Shown here: positions 18,272-26,399 of the stretch, in pieces | How positions within the stretch are numbered: the first letter of the stretch is position 1 | How the letters are laid out: the number at the start of each line of letters is the position of its first letter | From: Kibdelosporangium persicum | Lineage (GTDB): Bacteria > Actinomycetota > Actinomycetes > Mycobacteriales > Pseudonocardiaceae | Assembly (NCBI RefSeq): GCF_013280595.1 | Contig: NZ_JAAATY010000029.1 | Coordinates: forward strand, 1 to 64,000 | Reading direction: 5' to 3' | DNA length: 64,000 nt | Notes under the pieces: generated by a model | What the model was told of the DNA's origin: nothing | The model's input: the letters and a program-made list of their open reading frames with translations, nothing else | Database searches by the model: none | Program-made: the position numbers and the translations under genes

Positions 18272-18931
18272 TCAGGCGGCCGGCCCTGAAACGAGGGGAC
18301 GCAAGCCTTCCCGGAGCTCGGCGAGGGTTTCGAACACCGCGACCGCGCCCGCGCCGGTCAGTTCGGCGGCGCTGGTGCCGCCGGTGAGCAGGGCGGCGCA
18401 CGGGACGCCGAACTCCTCGGCGGCCTTGCAGTCCCAGATGGAGTCGCCGATCAGGATCGCGGTGCCGCCGCCGACCCGCTCCAGCGCGACCCGCAGCAGG
18501 TCGGGCGCGGGTTTGCTGTCGGAGACGTCCTGCGAGCTCGTCCAGTCGTCGGCCAGGCCGTCCAGGTTGAGCAGGTCCAGGTAGTGCCGGACGTGATCGG
18601 GCTTGCCGGAACTGGCCAGCGCGACCCGGCAGCCCAGGCGTTTGGCCTCGGCCACCGCCTCGCGGGCCCCGTCGAACGGCACGATCTCGTCGAGCATCGG
18701 GTCGAACAGCTCCTTCCACGAGTCGCGGACCGCGTCGCCGAGGTCCTGCTCGACCCGCTCCCCCGCGACCGCCGCGACCAGGCGATCGCCGCCCATGCCG
18801 ATCGCACGGTGGATCCGCCAGCCCGGGACGGTCACGTCGTGGCGGCGGAACGCGCGAAACCACGCCACCGTGTGGTGGTAGTTGGTGTCGACGAGCGTTC
18901 CGTCCACGTCGAAGATGACCGTTCGGCTCAT
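18272..18931 (-). CDS. HAD-superfamily phosphatase (phosphoglycolate phosphatase/beta-PGM-like)
   Basis: About 219 residues with all HAD motifs: motif I DVDGTLVDT (nucleophile and acid/base Asp), a helical cap from about 17 to 85, motif II ALASSGKP, motif III Lys in SKPAPD, and motif IV GDSIWD. The alpha-helical C1 cap places it with small-molecule phosphatases such as Gph/PgmB; the substrate is not predictable. ATG at 18931 was chosen over a longer frame to 19060 because the extension has no family features. It lies alone, upstream of and parallel to the cyclase/NB-ARC gene with a 154-bp gap. Confidence 0.85.
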   Translation of the reverse strand: MSRTVIFDVDGTLVDTNYHHTVAWFRAFRRHDVTVPGWRIHRAIGMGGDRLVAAVAGERVEQDLGDAVRDSWKELFDPMLDEIVPFDGAREAVAEAKRLGCRVALASSGKPDHVRHYLDLLNLDGLADDWTSSQDVSDSKPAPDLLRVALERVGGGTAILIGDSIWDCKAAEEFGVPCAALLTGGTSAAELTGAGAVAVFETLAELREGLRPLVSGPAA

Positions 18932-19060
18932 CCGCGAGACATTCCCGCACCCGGCCGTGCCCAAACCCTTCCACCCGCCCGGAAGGAAAGCGCAAGCCGG
19001 ATCCGGTCGAATCCCCTCGGCGGTACCCCTCGATCCGCCCAGTCCCAACAGGAGGCTCAC

Positions 19061-20068
19061 GTGCGAAGGGCGTTGTCCCTGATCTTCGGCATGGCGATGG
19101 CGGTGCTGGCGGTGCCGGTCTCCCCGGCCGCCGCTGCCACGAGTGTCAGTTTCACCCCTCGGACCATCCTGGCGCCGGGAGTGCCCGAGCAGGGGTTCGA
19201 CCAGAACGTCGTCCCGGTCGGCACCGTGTCACTGAACATGACCGCGGGGCAGACGGCGTACATCGTCTCGGTGATGCGGTTCAATTCGGCGACCGGCCGG
19301 TCGCTGGCGGACAACGAGGTCGTCTGCAAATGGGCAGGCGGCAGCAAGAACATGGTGATCGGCCAGAACGTCCTGCAACGCGGCACCGGATATCCCGACC
19401 TGGAGGACATCCAGCTGACCACCCGGTACCTGGTGCAGCCGGACGTCACGGGCACCGTGACGTGCACAGCCCAGGTCAGGTCCGCCTCGCTGGGCTATGA
19501 CGACGAGTACTTCACCCTGGCTAGCGGTTCGCTCTCGTTCGCCGACCAGTCCGTCGACAACACCACGGCGGGCACACCGATCCAGAGCAGCGTCCCGAGG
19601 ACGGTGTACTTCGACCCGGCCAACCCGACCCTCCGGGTCCCCGCGACCGGGATGTTCGACCTCGCCCCGGGATTCAGGGGGCTCAGCGTGTTCGGCGACA
19701 CCAACTACGAGGTGCTCAAGCCGTGCTCGGACCCCGGCTGCACCACGGGCGCGTCCACGGCGAGGTTCACGCTGTTCGTCAACCAGTGGAAGGCCGACGG
19801 CACCGTCTGCCAGAGCGCGTCGACCCCGGCCGTCACCAAGACGATGCTCTACAGCGTGCACCACGTCTACGTGCCGTTGAACAAGCTCTTCGAGATCAGG
19901 ACCGACGCCGGGTGCATCCCGCGCTTCAACGCGTACGTGAAGGTCGACCACGTCTCCGGGTACAGCGGCGGCGTGCACGGCATCGCGAGGAACCTTCCGG
20001 ACGCGCGCGGAGCGTCGACGACTCACAACAGCGACATGAGCCACATCTTCGCCGTTCCGTACAAGTAA
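19061..20068 (+). CDS. Secreted protein of unknown function
   Basis: A 335-residue protein with a Sec signal peptide (VRRALSLIFGMAMAVLAVPV, cleavage near AAAA-TS) that I do not recognise. The mature part is beta-rich, Thr/Ser/Asn-rich and contains about seven cysteines, including CSDPGCTTGAST, suggesting disulfide-stabilised beta-sandwich domains. GTG at 19061 has AGGAGG 5-10 bases ahead. It is monocistronic, divergent from the HAD gene and convergent with the Gfo/Idh gene, with a repeat-rich terminator region after it. Confidence 0.75.
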   Translation: MRRALSLIFGMAMAVLAVPVSPAAAATSVSFTPRTILAPGVPEQGFDQNVVPVGTVSLNMTAGQTAYIVSVMRFNSATGRSLADNEVVCKWAGGSKNMVIGQNVLQRGTGYPDLEDIQLTTRYLVQPDVTGTVTCTAQVRSASLGYDDEYFTLASGSLSFADQSVDNTTAGTPIQSSVPRTVYFDPANPTLRVPATGMFDLAPGFRGLSVFGDTNYEVLKPCSDPGCTTGASTARFTLFVNQWKADGTVCQSASTPAVTKTMLYSVHHVYVPLNKLFEIRTDAGCIPRFNAYVKVDHVSGYSGGVHGIARNLPDARGASTTHNSDMSHIFAVPYK

Positions 20069-20087
20069 CCCCACCCCGAAATCCCCC

Positions 20088-20153
20088 TTCCGGCACCCCG
20101 AGATACACGTTCCGCCACCCCGCGATACACGTTCCGGCACCCCGAGATCGCAG
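20088..20153 (+). repeat. Three tandem 22-bp repeats (left array)
   Basis: Three consecutive 22-bp units begin at 20088, 20110 and 20132, each starting TTCCGGCACCCCGAGAT or a one- to two-base variant and ending in ACACG or CGCAG. A fourth degenerate unit may precede at about 20066. They fall directly after the secreted-protein gene. Confidence 0.75.
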
Positions 20154-20188
20154 TGGCGCCCGGCGCAGGGAATCTCGGGGTGCCGGAA
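20132..20188. terminator. Perfect 17-bp hairpin between convergent genes
   Basis: TTCCGGCACCCCGAGAT (20132-20148) pairs perfectly with ATCTCGGGGTGCCGGAA (20172-20188) across a 23-base loop. The two arms are the last unit of the left repeat array and the start of the right array, so the hairpin arises from oppositely oriented repeats. It sits between convergent genes ending at 20068 and 20257 and could stop transcription from both sides. Confidence 0.55.
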
Positions 20189-20244
20189 TGGTCAACTCAC
20201 GGTGTCGGAGTGGTGGACACGGGGTGTCGGAGTGGTGGACACGG
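20179..20244 (-). repeat. Three tandem 22-bp repeats (right, inverted array)
   Basis: Units of 22 bp begin at 20179, 20201 and 20223. The last two are identical (each GGTGTCGGAGTGGTGGACAC plus GG); the first differs at several bases. A degenerate fourth unit may start at 20245 and run into the 3' end of the next gene. The core GGGGTG(C/T)CGGA is the complement of the left-array core, so both arrays belong to one repeat family in opposite orientation. Confidence 0.75.
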
Positions 20245-20256
20245 GGTGCTGGCGTG

Positions 20257-21288
20257 CTACTCGCCGGGGTAGCGCACTCCTAGCTGGGCACGGACCTCGT
20301 CCATGGCCTCCATGACGCGGATGGTGGCGTCGAGGGGGAAGACCGAGGACTCCGTCTGGCCCGCGGCGAGGCAGCGCGCGGCCTCGGCGGCCTGGTAGCG
20401 CAGTCCCATGTGGCCCTCGTCGGTCACCTTCTCGTGCTGGTCGACCAGGACGTCGTCCCGGTCGTACATCCTGATCCAGGCCGGGCCGTAGAACGGTCCG
20501 CCGATGTCCAGCCGGCCGGTGGTGCCGCAGACCGAGGCGGTGCACGCGGAACGGGCCAGCATGGACGCGTGCAGGATGCCCTGGGCTCCGGCCGCGTTCG
20601 TGACCGTGATCGCCTCCTGGCTGTCCACGCCCTGGTCGGTCAGGGTGCCGGTCGTGGTGATCGTGCTGAACGGCCCGAGCACGAACTCCGCGAACGACAT
20701 CGGGTACACGCCCAGGTCAAGCAGGGCGCCGCCGGCCAGGGCCGGGCTGGCGAGCCGCTCGGGCCCGCCCGGGTACAGCGGCTGCCCGTGGTCGGCGAAC
20801 ACGGCCGTGACATCGCCGATCAGGCCGTTCTCGACGACCTGCCGGATGACGTCGTAGTGCGGCAGGAACCGGGCCCACATCGCCTCGATCAGCAGCAGGT
20901 TCTTCGCCCTGGCCAGGTTCACCAGGTCGTGCGCCTCGGCGGCGTTGCGCGTGAAGGCCTTCTCGACCAGGACCGGCTTGCCCGCCTCGAGCGCCAGCCG
21001 GGTCTGGCGGTGGTGCTCGGAGTGCGGCGAGGCCACGTAGATGATGTCGACCTGCGGATCGTTGACCAGTTCCTCGTAGCTGCCGTACGCCGACCCGGCG
21101 CCGAACTCGTCCGCGAAGGCCCTGGCCCGGCCGTGGTCACGCGAGCCGATCGCGACGATCTCCTGCTTCGTGCCCTGCCGCAGCGCGGTGCAGAACAGCC
21201 GCGCGATCCAGCCGGGAGCCAGGATTCCCCACCGCACGGCCGGTGCGTCCATCGGGTCCGGCGTACGCGGAGTGGGAAGTGCGGTCAT
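20257..21288 (-). CDS. Gfo/Idh/MocA-family NAD(P)-dependent oxidoreductase
   Basis: A 343-residue dehydrogenase with an N-terminal Rossmann domain (VRWGILAPGWIARLF, IVAIGSRD), the substrate-side signature VLVEKAFT (EKP motif with Ala for Pro), and the C-terminal beta-sheet domain (GGALLDLGVYPMSFAEF with the usual Gly-Asp-Gly-His-like loop replaced by LDLGVYP). Members oxidise sugars, inositols or dihydrodiols; the replaced motifs point to the dihydrodiol-dehydrogenase-like branch. ATG at 21288 is used because the longer frame reads only through palindrome copy 2. Downstream of btuD but separated by that palindrome. Confidence 0.85.
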   Translation of the reverse strand: MTALPTPRTPDPMDAPAVRWGILAPGWIARLFCTALRQGTKQEIVAIGSRDHGRARAFADEFGAGSAYGSYEELVNDPQVDIIYVASPHSEHHRQTRLALEAGKPVLVEKAFTRNAAEAHDLVNLARAKNLLLIEAMWARFLPHYDVIRQVVENGLIGDVTAVFADHGQPLYPGGPERLASPALAGGALLDLGVYPMSFAEFVLGPFSTITTTGTLTDQGVDSQEAITVTNAAGAQGILHASMLARSACTASVCGTTGRLDIGGPFYGPAWIRMYDRDDVLVDQHEKVTDEGHMGLRYQAAEAARCLAAGQTESSVFPLDATIRVMEAMDEVRAQLGVRYPGE

Positions 21289-21320
21289 GATGTGAAGTCC
21301 CTTCAAGGATGGACGGCCCC

Positions 21321-21366
21321 CTCGTGAGTGTTTATCAGGGTTAGAACACGGACAAACACTCACGAG
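21321..21366. repeat. Dispersed palindrome, copy 2
   Basis: Left arm CTCGTGAGTGTTTATC (21321-21336), right arm GACAAACACTCACGAG (21351-21366), flanked by short C and G runs that lengthen the stem. It overlaps the 3' end of btuD and supplies its last sense codon and TGA stop (in CTCGTGA on the minus strand). A terminator role for the btu operon is plausible. Confidence 0.85.
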
Positions 21367-22121
21367 GGGTCGAGGACGATGTGTGGGCGTCCGGTGACCG
21401 GATGCGAGGTCACGGCCGCGGTGACGCCGTACACCTCGGCCAGCATGTCCGGGCTGAAGACCTCGCCGGGCGTGCCGGAGCGGTATTGCCTGCCGTGGTC
21501 CAGCACGTGGATCTGGTCACAGTAGTGGGCGGCGAGGTTCAGGTCGTGCAACGCGATCACGGCGGTGACGCCGAGTTTCCGCGGCAATGCCAACACGTCG
21601 AACTGGTGCCGCGGATCGAGGTGGTTGGTCGGTTCGTCCATGATGAGCACGCTGGGCTCCTGGGCGATCGCGCGGGCGATCAGGACTCGTTGCCGTTCAC
21701 CGCCGGACAGGAACGCGAACCGGCGCCGCGCCAGTTCCGACGCACCGACCGCGGCCAGAGCCTCCGCCACAACCGTTCTGTCGCGAAAGTTGTCACGTTC
21801 GAAAGCCCGCTTGTAGCAAGCTCTACCCATCATCACCACGTCCCGCACGGTGAGGTCGAAGTCCCCGGTGGAGTCCTGCAGGACGGCGGCGAGCGCGCGG
21901 GCACGGTCGCGTGGCTTGGTTGTGGCGACGTCACGGCCGTCGATGCGAACCGACCCGGCCGCCGGCGGGATGATGCCGATCATGGCGCGCAGCAGCGTGG
22001 ACTTGCCCGATCCGTTCGGCCCGACCACGCCGACCACCTCACCGGGCCCGGCTTCGAAAGAAACCTGCTGGACGACACGACGGCCGTCCAGATCCACACT
22101 GACCTGATCAACTGTGATCAT
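21360..22121 (-). CDS. btuD: Cobalamin ABC transporter ATPase
   Basis: A FecE/BtuD-family ATPase of about 253 residues: Walker A GPNGSGKST, Q-loop LQDSTGDF, signature LSGGERQR, Walker B VLIMDEPTNHLD, H-loop ALHDLNL. Its ATG overlaps the permease stop (ATGA), and it is the last gene of a three-gene operon behind a cobalamin riboswitch, which is what identifies the substrate; family alone would fit siderophores or haem equally. The final codons and stop fall inside the dispersed palindrome. Confidence 0.85.
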   Translation of the reverse strand: MITVDQVSVDLDGRRVVQQVSFEAGPGEVVGVVGPNGSGKSTLLRAMIGIIPPAAGSVRIDGRDVATTKPRDRARALAAVLQDSTGDFDLTVRDVVMMGRACYKRAFERDNFRDRTVVAEALAAVGASELARRRFAFLSGGERQRVLIARAIAQEPSVLIMDEPTNHLDPRHQFDVLALPRKLGVTAVIALHDLNLAAHYCDQIHVLDHGRQYRSGTPGEVFSPDMLAEVYGVTAAVTSHPVTGRPHIVLDPS

Positions 22122-23161
22122 CCTGTCGTCCTTACGCCACGCCGGGCCTGACGGCGAACCAGCCACAGGAAGAACGGCCCGCCGCACAGTGCCGTGAAGA
22201 CGCCGACCGGAATCTCCTGCGGTGAGGCGACAGTCCGTGCCGCGATGTCCGCGAGGACAAGGAAGGACGCGCCTGCCAACGCCGCGGCGGGAAGCGCACG
22301 GCGATGGTCGCTGCCGACGACCAGACGCACCGCGTGCGGCAGGATCAGGCCGACAAAACCGATAGGACCGCTGACGGCGACCAACACGCCGGTCAGCAAC
22401 GACGTGATCACGAACATCGCCAGCCGGAACCTGGTGACGTCCAAGCCCATCGCGACCGCCGCGTCCTCGCCCGCGTACAGCAGGTTGAGCGCACGACCGT
22501 TGGCCAGGAGCACCCCAAGGCCTGCCCCCAGAGCCACGAGAGGCACCCAGAGCGACGACCATGTGGCGCCGCCAAGCCCGCCGAGCAGCCAGCTCAATAT
22601 CTGGCGGGACTGCTGAGCACTGTTGGCAAGCAACAACATCAGGCTCGTCAACGCCGAAAGTACGTACGCCACCGCCACACCGGCGAGCACGAGCCCGATC
22701 GTCGTGACTCGCCCGCCCGCGCGGGCGACGAAGTACACCACCAGAAGCGAACCCAGCGCTCCCGCGAAAGCCAGAACCGAGGTCGTGGCCGCACCGAAAA
22801 CGGCGAGTCCGGACAGGATGGACGTCACGGCCCCGACTGAAGCACCGGACGAGACACCGAGAAGGTACGGGTCCGCAAGGGGATTGCGGACCAGCGCTTG
22901 GAGAACCATGCCCACAGTGGCCAGCCCCGCACCGACCACCGCACCGAGAACGACTCTCGGCCCACGCGTCGTGGTGATCACTGTCTCGACGTACTCCGGG
23001 CCGGTGGCGGCGACCAGATCGGGCACGATCTGGTGCAGCACAGCGGTGATCACGTCCCACGGCTCGATCGCGACCGACCCGACCGCGATCCCGGCGACCA
23101 TCGCGATCACCAGCATCACGACCAGGAACGCGATGACAGCCGGGTAGGAGACCCTTTTCAC
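22118..23161 (-). CDS. btuC: Cobalamin ABC transporter permease (FecCD/BtuC family)
   Basis: A 347-residue permease with about ten transmembrane helices (first at residues 8-28). Family segments are present: TTRGPRVVLGAVVGAGLATV, QALVRNPLADPYLLGVSSGA, GPIGFVGLILPHAVRLVVG. It overlaps both neighbours by four bases, so the operon is tightly coupled. A cobalamin substrate is inferred from the riboswitch upstream of the operon. Confidence 0.88.
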   Translation of the reverse strand: MKRVSYPAVIAFLVVMLVIAMVAGIAVGSVAIEPWDVITAVLHQIVPDLVAATGPEYVETVITTTRGPRVVLGAVVGAGLATVGMVLQALVRNPLADPYLLGVSSGASVGAVTSILSGLAVFGAATTSVLAFAGALGSLLVVYFVARAGGRVTTIGLVLAGVAVAYVLSALTSLMLLLANSAQQSRQILSWLLGGLGGATWSSLWVPLVALGAGLGVLLANGRALNLLYAGEDAAVAMGLDVTRFRLAMFVITSLLTGVLVAVSGPIGFVGLILPHAVRLVVGSDHRRALPAAALAGASFLVLADIAARTVASPQEIPVGVFTALCGGPFFLWLVRRQARRGVRTTG

Positions 23162-24117
23162 CGGCGTTCGGGGTGCAACTGGGCGGCGAGTTTCCCGACC
23201 GCGTACGGCGCGCGGACGCCGAGCACGGTGTCCTGCAGTGTCAACGTGGCGAACCGGCGGTTCTTGATCGCGGGTACGTTCGCCAGTTCGGGTTTGCCGA
23301 GCAGGAACTGGATTTTCTGGTCGACGGCAGGGGTGCCGTAGTAGTCGTAGATCACGATCACGTCGGGCGCGCGTTGCAGCACCTGTTCCCAGGACACGTC
23401 CGCCCAGTCCCGTTGGACGTCGGCGAACACGTTGCGGCCGCCGGCCAGTGTGATGATCTCGTTGCCGATTCCCGTTCCCGCGGCGGTGTACGCGGTGCCC
23501 TCGCCGCTGTCGAACACGAACACCTTCAGCGGTTCCACGGTGCCAAGCCGTTCTGCCGCCTGGGTGATGCCGTCCCGCATCTCCGCGATCACGGCGTCCG
23601 CCCGGTCCGGAACCTGGAAGATCCGGCCGACAGTGCGGACTTCCTCGTAGAGGTCGTCCATTGTGACCGGGCGGTCAAGGCATTCCTCGCGACTGAGATA
23701 GGTCTTGACGCCCGCGTTGGCGAAGGCGTCGCGGGAACGTCCTTCCTTGTCGTCGAAAGTGCTGTGGTAACCGCCGTAGACCAGGTCGGGAGTCTTCGCG
23801 AGAACCTGCTCGAAGGACGCGTCCTTGTCCGAGATCCTCGGGATCGCGCGGTAGGCGTCGGCATAGCGGGGCAGCGGATCGTTGTCCGGGTACGCCAGGC
23901 CGACGAGCTTGTCCTGCAATCCGAGCGCGACCATCATCTCGACCGGGTGCTGGTAGTAGCCGACGACGCGTTGGGGCGCCTGGTCGAAGGTGATCGATCT
24001 GCCACAGTTCTCGACGGTCACCCCGGCGCCGCTCGCGGCGGGCCGGCCGTCACCACAACCGCTCGTGCCCAGAACGACCAGAACCACTAACAGGGGCAGA
24101 ACCCGTGCACGCACCAT
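23158..24117 (-). CDS. btuF: Cobalamin ABC transporter substrate-binding lipoprotein
   Basis: A class III periplasmic-type binding protein of about 319 residues with a lipoprotein signal (RARVLPLLVVLVVL, lipobox TSGC). The two-lobed fold is marked by QRVVGYYQHPVEMMVALGL and PDVIVIYDYYG, connected by a long helix around 170-200. ATG at 24117 is preferred; a longer frame to 24207 would be translated from within the riboswitch. First gene of the btuFCD operon, directly behind a cobalamin aptamer, so vitamin B12 or a related corrinoid is the expected ligand. Confidence 0.85.
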   Translation of the reverse strand: MVRARVLPLLVVLVVLGTSGCGDGRPAASGAGVTVENCGRSITFDQAPQRVVGYYQHPVEMMVALGLQDKLVGLAYPDNDPLPRYADAYRAIPRISDKDASFEQVLAKTPDLVYGGYHSTFDDKEGRSRDAFANAGVKTYLSREECLDRPVTMDDLYEEVRTVGRIFQVPDRADAVIAEMRDGITQAAERLGTVEPLKVFVFDSGEGTAYTAAGTGIGNEIITLAGGRNVFADVQRDWADVSWEQVLQRAPDVIVIYDYYGTPAVDQKIQFLLGKPELANVPAIKNRRFATLTLQDTVLGVRAPYAVGKLAAQLHPERR

Positions 24118-24129
24118 CACCACTCCGTC

Positions 24130-24285
24130 CGGGATGTCCACGTCCCAGCTGGGGCCGTCCGTGCGGGGCAGTTCCTGACTCCCGGCCCCTGGCTTGGGAC
24201 CGGTCACAGTGGCGGGACCGTGCCGGGTTCACACCGGCTTCCTGGTACCCACACGGAACCGGCCCGTGCCGGGCCGGCCGCCACA
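24130..24285 (-). promoter_or_regulatory. Cobalamin riboswitch controlling btuFCD
   Basis: Read on the minus strand, the leader contains the conserved B12-box core: AGGAAGCCGGTGTGAA (complement of about 24228-24243), then CGGTCCCGCCACTGTGACCG, then AGTCAGGAACTGCCC. This is the near-invariant heart of class I cobalamin aptamers. Paired GGCC-rich stems flank it, and the following hairpin region ends just before the GGAG ribosome site of the binding-protein gene. Cobalamin binding is expected to lower expression. Edges are approximate. Transcription probably starts within the end of the upstream F420-enzyme gene. Confidence 0.9.
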
Positions 24286-24290
24286 CCGTA

Positions 24291-24767
24291 TCAGTGCCGC
24301 ACGGGTTCGAGGAGGAACACACGGATTTTCCGGCCATCGGCACGCTCCGCGTAGGTGTCGTACGCGGGCCAGTACGACGCCACAGCATTCCACGTCTGCC
24401 GGCGTTCCGCGCCCGTCAACAGCCTGCCGCGGACGGCCACTTGCCTGCCGCGCACGGTGATCACCGCGCCTGGCTCGGCGAGCAGGTTCGACGACCACGC
24501 CGGGTGACGTTCACCGCCCCAGTTCGAGCCGATCACGACGTAACCCCCGTCACGTTCGATGTACAGCAGCGGCACCTGGCGTTTCTGCCCGCTGGTACGG
24601 CCGACTGTGGTCAGCAGCAGCGTCCGCAGCCCCACGGCGGTGCCGACGCCGACCTTGCCGCCGGTGAGACGCACCAGCCACCGGTCGACCGGCGCGAGCG
24701 TCCGGCCCACCGCCGCCCAGGCCTTGGTCTTACCGAGCGTGACGAACATTCGCCGCAATCCGGGCAT
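24291..24767 (-). CDS. Deazaflavin (F420)-dependent nitroreductase-family protein
   Basis: A 158-residue protein of the DUF385/Ddn split-beta-barrel family, which uses F420 for two-electron reductions. Family features: LLLTTVGRTSGQKRQVPLLY, GGYVVIGSNWGGERHPAW and the C-terminal FLLEPVRH. The start may be ATG at 24767 or an internal Met six residues later. Its stop lies at the 5' edge of the cobalamin riboswitch. Divergent from the SnoaL-like gene. The physiological substrate is unknown. Confidence 0.85.
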   Translation of the reverse strand: MPGLRRMFVTLGKTKAWAAVGRTLAPVDRWLVRLTGGKVGVGTAVGLRTLLLTTVGRTSGQKRQVPLLYIERDGGYVVIGSNWGGERHPAWSSNLLAEPGAVITVRGRQVAVRGRLLTGAERRQTWNAVASYWPAYDTYAERADGRKIRVFLLEPVRH

Positions 24768-24888
24768 GCACCCATCCCTGTCGTTCAGTCCTCAATGGAC
24801 ATCGTGGTCGGCGGCCGGGAACACGGTAGCGCGTGCCATGACGTCCGACGTAATCGACTCTCCGCCGCGGCACGGACATGCTTGTGCC

Positions 24889-25236
24889 ATGAACGAACAC
24901 GAGAGCATCGCACAGCGGTACATCGACGTCTGGAACGAGACGGACCCGGTCAAACGCAGGCTGATCGTCGAAGAGGTGTACACATCGGACGCCACCTACA
25001 CCGACCCGCTCGCCGCCGTCGCCGGCCACGAGGCGATCGACCAGATGATCGGGGCGGTCCAGCAGCAGTTCGGCGGTCTGCGCTTCACCCTAGGCCCGGT
25101 CGACGGCCACCACGACATCGCCCGGTTCACCTGGGAGCTCGGCGAGGACCAACTCGTCATCGGCTTCGACGTGATCGTGCTGGCCGACGGCAAGATCAAG
25201 CACGTGCACGGCTTCCTGGACAAGGTCCCCGCCTGA
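24889..25236 (+). CDS. SnoaL-like / NTF2-fold protein
   Basis: A 115-residue cone-shaped NTF2-fold protein. An N-terminal helix pair (HESIAQRYIDVWNETD) is followed by SDATYTDPLAAVAGHEAIDQ and a four-strand sheet ending VIVLADGKIKHVHGFLDK. The family includes polyketide cyclases, isomerases and non-catalytic ligand binders; there is no decisive catalytic pair here, so the function stays open. Monocistronic, ending 6 bases ahead of palindrome copy 3. Confidence 0.8.
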   Translation: MNEHESIAQRYIDVWNETDPVKRRLIVEEVYTSDATYTDPLAAVAGHEAIDQMIGAVQQQFGGLRFTLGPVDGHHDIARFTWELGEDQLVIGFDVIVLADGKIKHVHGFLDKVPA

Positions 25237-25242
25237 AGCTCC

Positions 25243-25288
25243 CTCGTGAGTGTTTATCGGTGTTCTAACCCTGATAAACACTCACGAG
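25243..25288. repeat. Dispersed palindrome, copy 3 (bidirectional terminator position)
   Basis: CTCGTGAGTGTTTATC (25243-25258) and GATAAACACTCACGAG (25273-25288) are perfect 16-bp inverted repeats with a 14-base centre. It lies between convergent genes and provides the TGA stop of the minus-strand FMN reductase gene (ending 25282). Confidence 0.88.
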
Positions 25289-25965
25289 GAGGGAGGGGGT
25301 GTGGCGGAGCCGCCCGCGGCGAGGCGCATCAGGTCGGAGTCGAGGTCGATGGACACCTCGGTCCCGCCTGCGCTGCCGAACTCGTGCTGGTAGCTCTGCC
25401 ACGACTCGCCCCTGACCTGCTGGGCGAAGCCGCTTTCCATGAACAGCAACAGCTCGAAGGCGGCCCGGTCGATCCGCTTGGCCAGCGCCGGGTCGCTCCA
25501 GTCCTCAGTGGACGCGAACAACGACGTCGGCGCCGTGGCGGTCCGCATGTACGCGAACAAGCCGCGCAACTGGCCGTCGACGACCAGGGCGTGCCGGGCT
25601 GTTCCGGCGGTCGCGGCCAGCACGACCGGTTTGGCGATCAGCAGGTCGTTGTCCAGCACTTGGAAGAACGAGGTGAACAGGCCGCTCGCGCCCGCCTTGT
25701 AGACAGGCGTGCTGACGATGATGCCGTCGGCCTCGCCGAGTGCCGTGATCGCCGCGGTCAGTTTCGGCCCGGTCAGCTGCGACACCAGGGCCGTGGTGAT
25801 CTCGGTCGCCAGCTCACGCAGGTCGATGACCTTCACCGTGACGGCGTGCTCCCGCTGGCTCGCGAGCGCGCTCACGCGTCGCGCGGTGCGGTCGGCCAGC
25901 AGCCGGGTCGACGACGGGTCGCTGGTCCCGCCCGAGACGACCACCAGGTTGAACGTTGTCATCAT
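25282..25965 (-). CDS. NAD(P)H-dependent FMN reductase, luciferase-partner (CE1759) type
   Basis: A 227-residue flavodoxin-fold flavin reductase: phosphate-binding loop VVVSGGTSDPSSTRLLAD near the N-terminus, VSTPVYKAGASGLFTSFFQ around the flavin, and LAATAGTARHALV. It should supply reduced FMN to the luciferase-like monooxygenase encoded first in the same operon. The start overlaps the MarR stop (ATGA) with GGAGGA immediately upstream. The last residue and stop lie in palindrome copy 3. Confidence 0.85.
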   Translation of the reverse strand: MMTTFNLVVVSGGTSDPSSTRLLADRTARRVSALASQREHAVTVKVIDLRELATEITTALVSQLTGPKLTAAITALGEADGIIVSTPVYKAGASGLFTSFFQVLDNDLLIAKPVVLAATAGTARHALVVDGQLRGLFAYMRTATAPTSLFASTEDWSDPALAKRIDRAAFELLLFMESGFAQQVRGESWQSYQHEFGSAGGTEVSIDLDSDLMRLAAGGSATPPPSS

Positions 25966-26399
25966 TCCTCCGGAGAAGCGAGTTTGCGGCAGATCGCTTC
26001 CAGTTGCCTGAGTTCGTCGGCGTCCAGCCGCGCGGAGACCGCGCGGGCGACGTCACGAGCGTGGTGACGGCCGATCCGGCGTTGCACGTCCCGGCCGGTG
26101 TCGGTCAGCGCGAGCCGGACGCCACGGCCGTCCTCCGGGGCGGCCAGCCGTTCGACGAAGCCCCGCTCGACCAGCCGGTCGACCATCCGCGACAGCGCGG
26201 GCTGGCTGAGCAGCAGGTGCTTGTGCAGCTCGCCGATCCGCTGCGGCTCGGGGCACTTCGACAACTGGTAGAGCACGTCGTACTCGCGCATCGACAGTTC
26301 ACGCCAGATGTCCTGCGCGGCGAACTGCCGCATCAACACCGCGTGGGCCGACATCAACGACTCCCACGCGGTGTTGGCCAGCCGGGTACCGTTCGCCAT
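25962..26399 (-). CDS. MarR-family transcriptional regulator
   Basis: A 145-residue MarR protein with the typical central winged helix: IGELHKHLLLSQPALSRMVD as recognition region and EDGRGVRLALTDTGRDV as wing. It lies between the luciferase-like enzyme and its FMN reductase and overlaps both (TGATG and ATGA junctions). A 24-bp palindrome upstream of the operon (27626-27649) is its likely autoregulatory operator. ATG at 26399 is preferred over GTG at 26402. Confidence 0.9.
   Translation of the reverse strand: MANGTRLANTAWESLMSAHAVLMRQFAAQDIWRELSMREYDVLYQLSKCPEPQRIGELHKHLLLSQPALSRMVDRLVERGFVERLAAPEDGRGVRLALTDTGRDVQRRIGRHHARDVARAVSARLDADELRQLEAICRKLASPEE

Noticed and set aside
15000-20000. Biosynthetic gene cluster next to the AfsR-like and NB-ARC regulators
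   Set aside because: No polyketide synthase, NRPS, terpene or RiPP core genes occur anywhere in the window; the P450 and flavin enzymes are scattered singletons.
20088-20244. CRISPR array
   Set aside because: Units are 22 bp and contiguous, with no spacers of 28-40 bp and no cas genes nearby.
21328-21525. Short ORFs beginning MFIRVRT or MSVYRCSNPDKHSRG at the palindromes
   Set aside because: They are translations of the palindrome arms themselves, repeat at each copy and have no conserved continuation.
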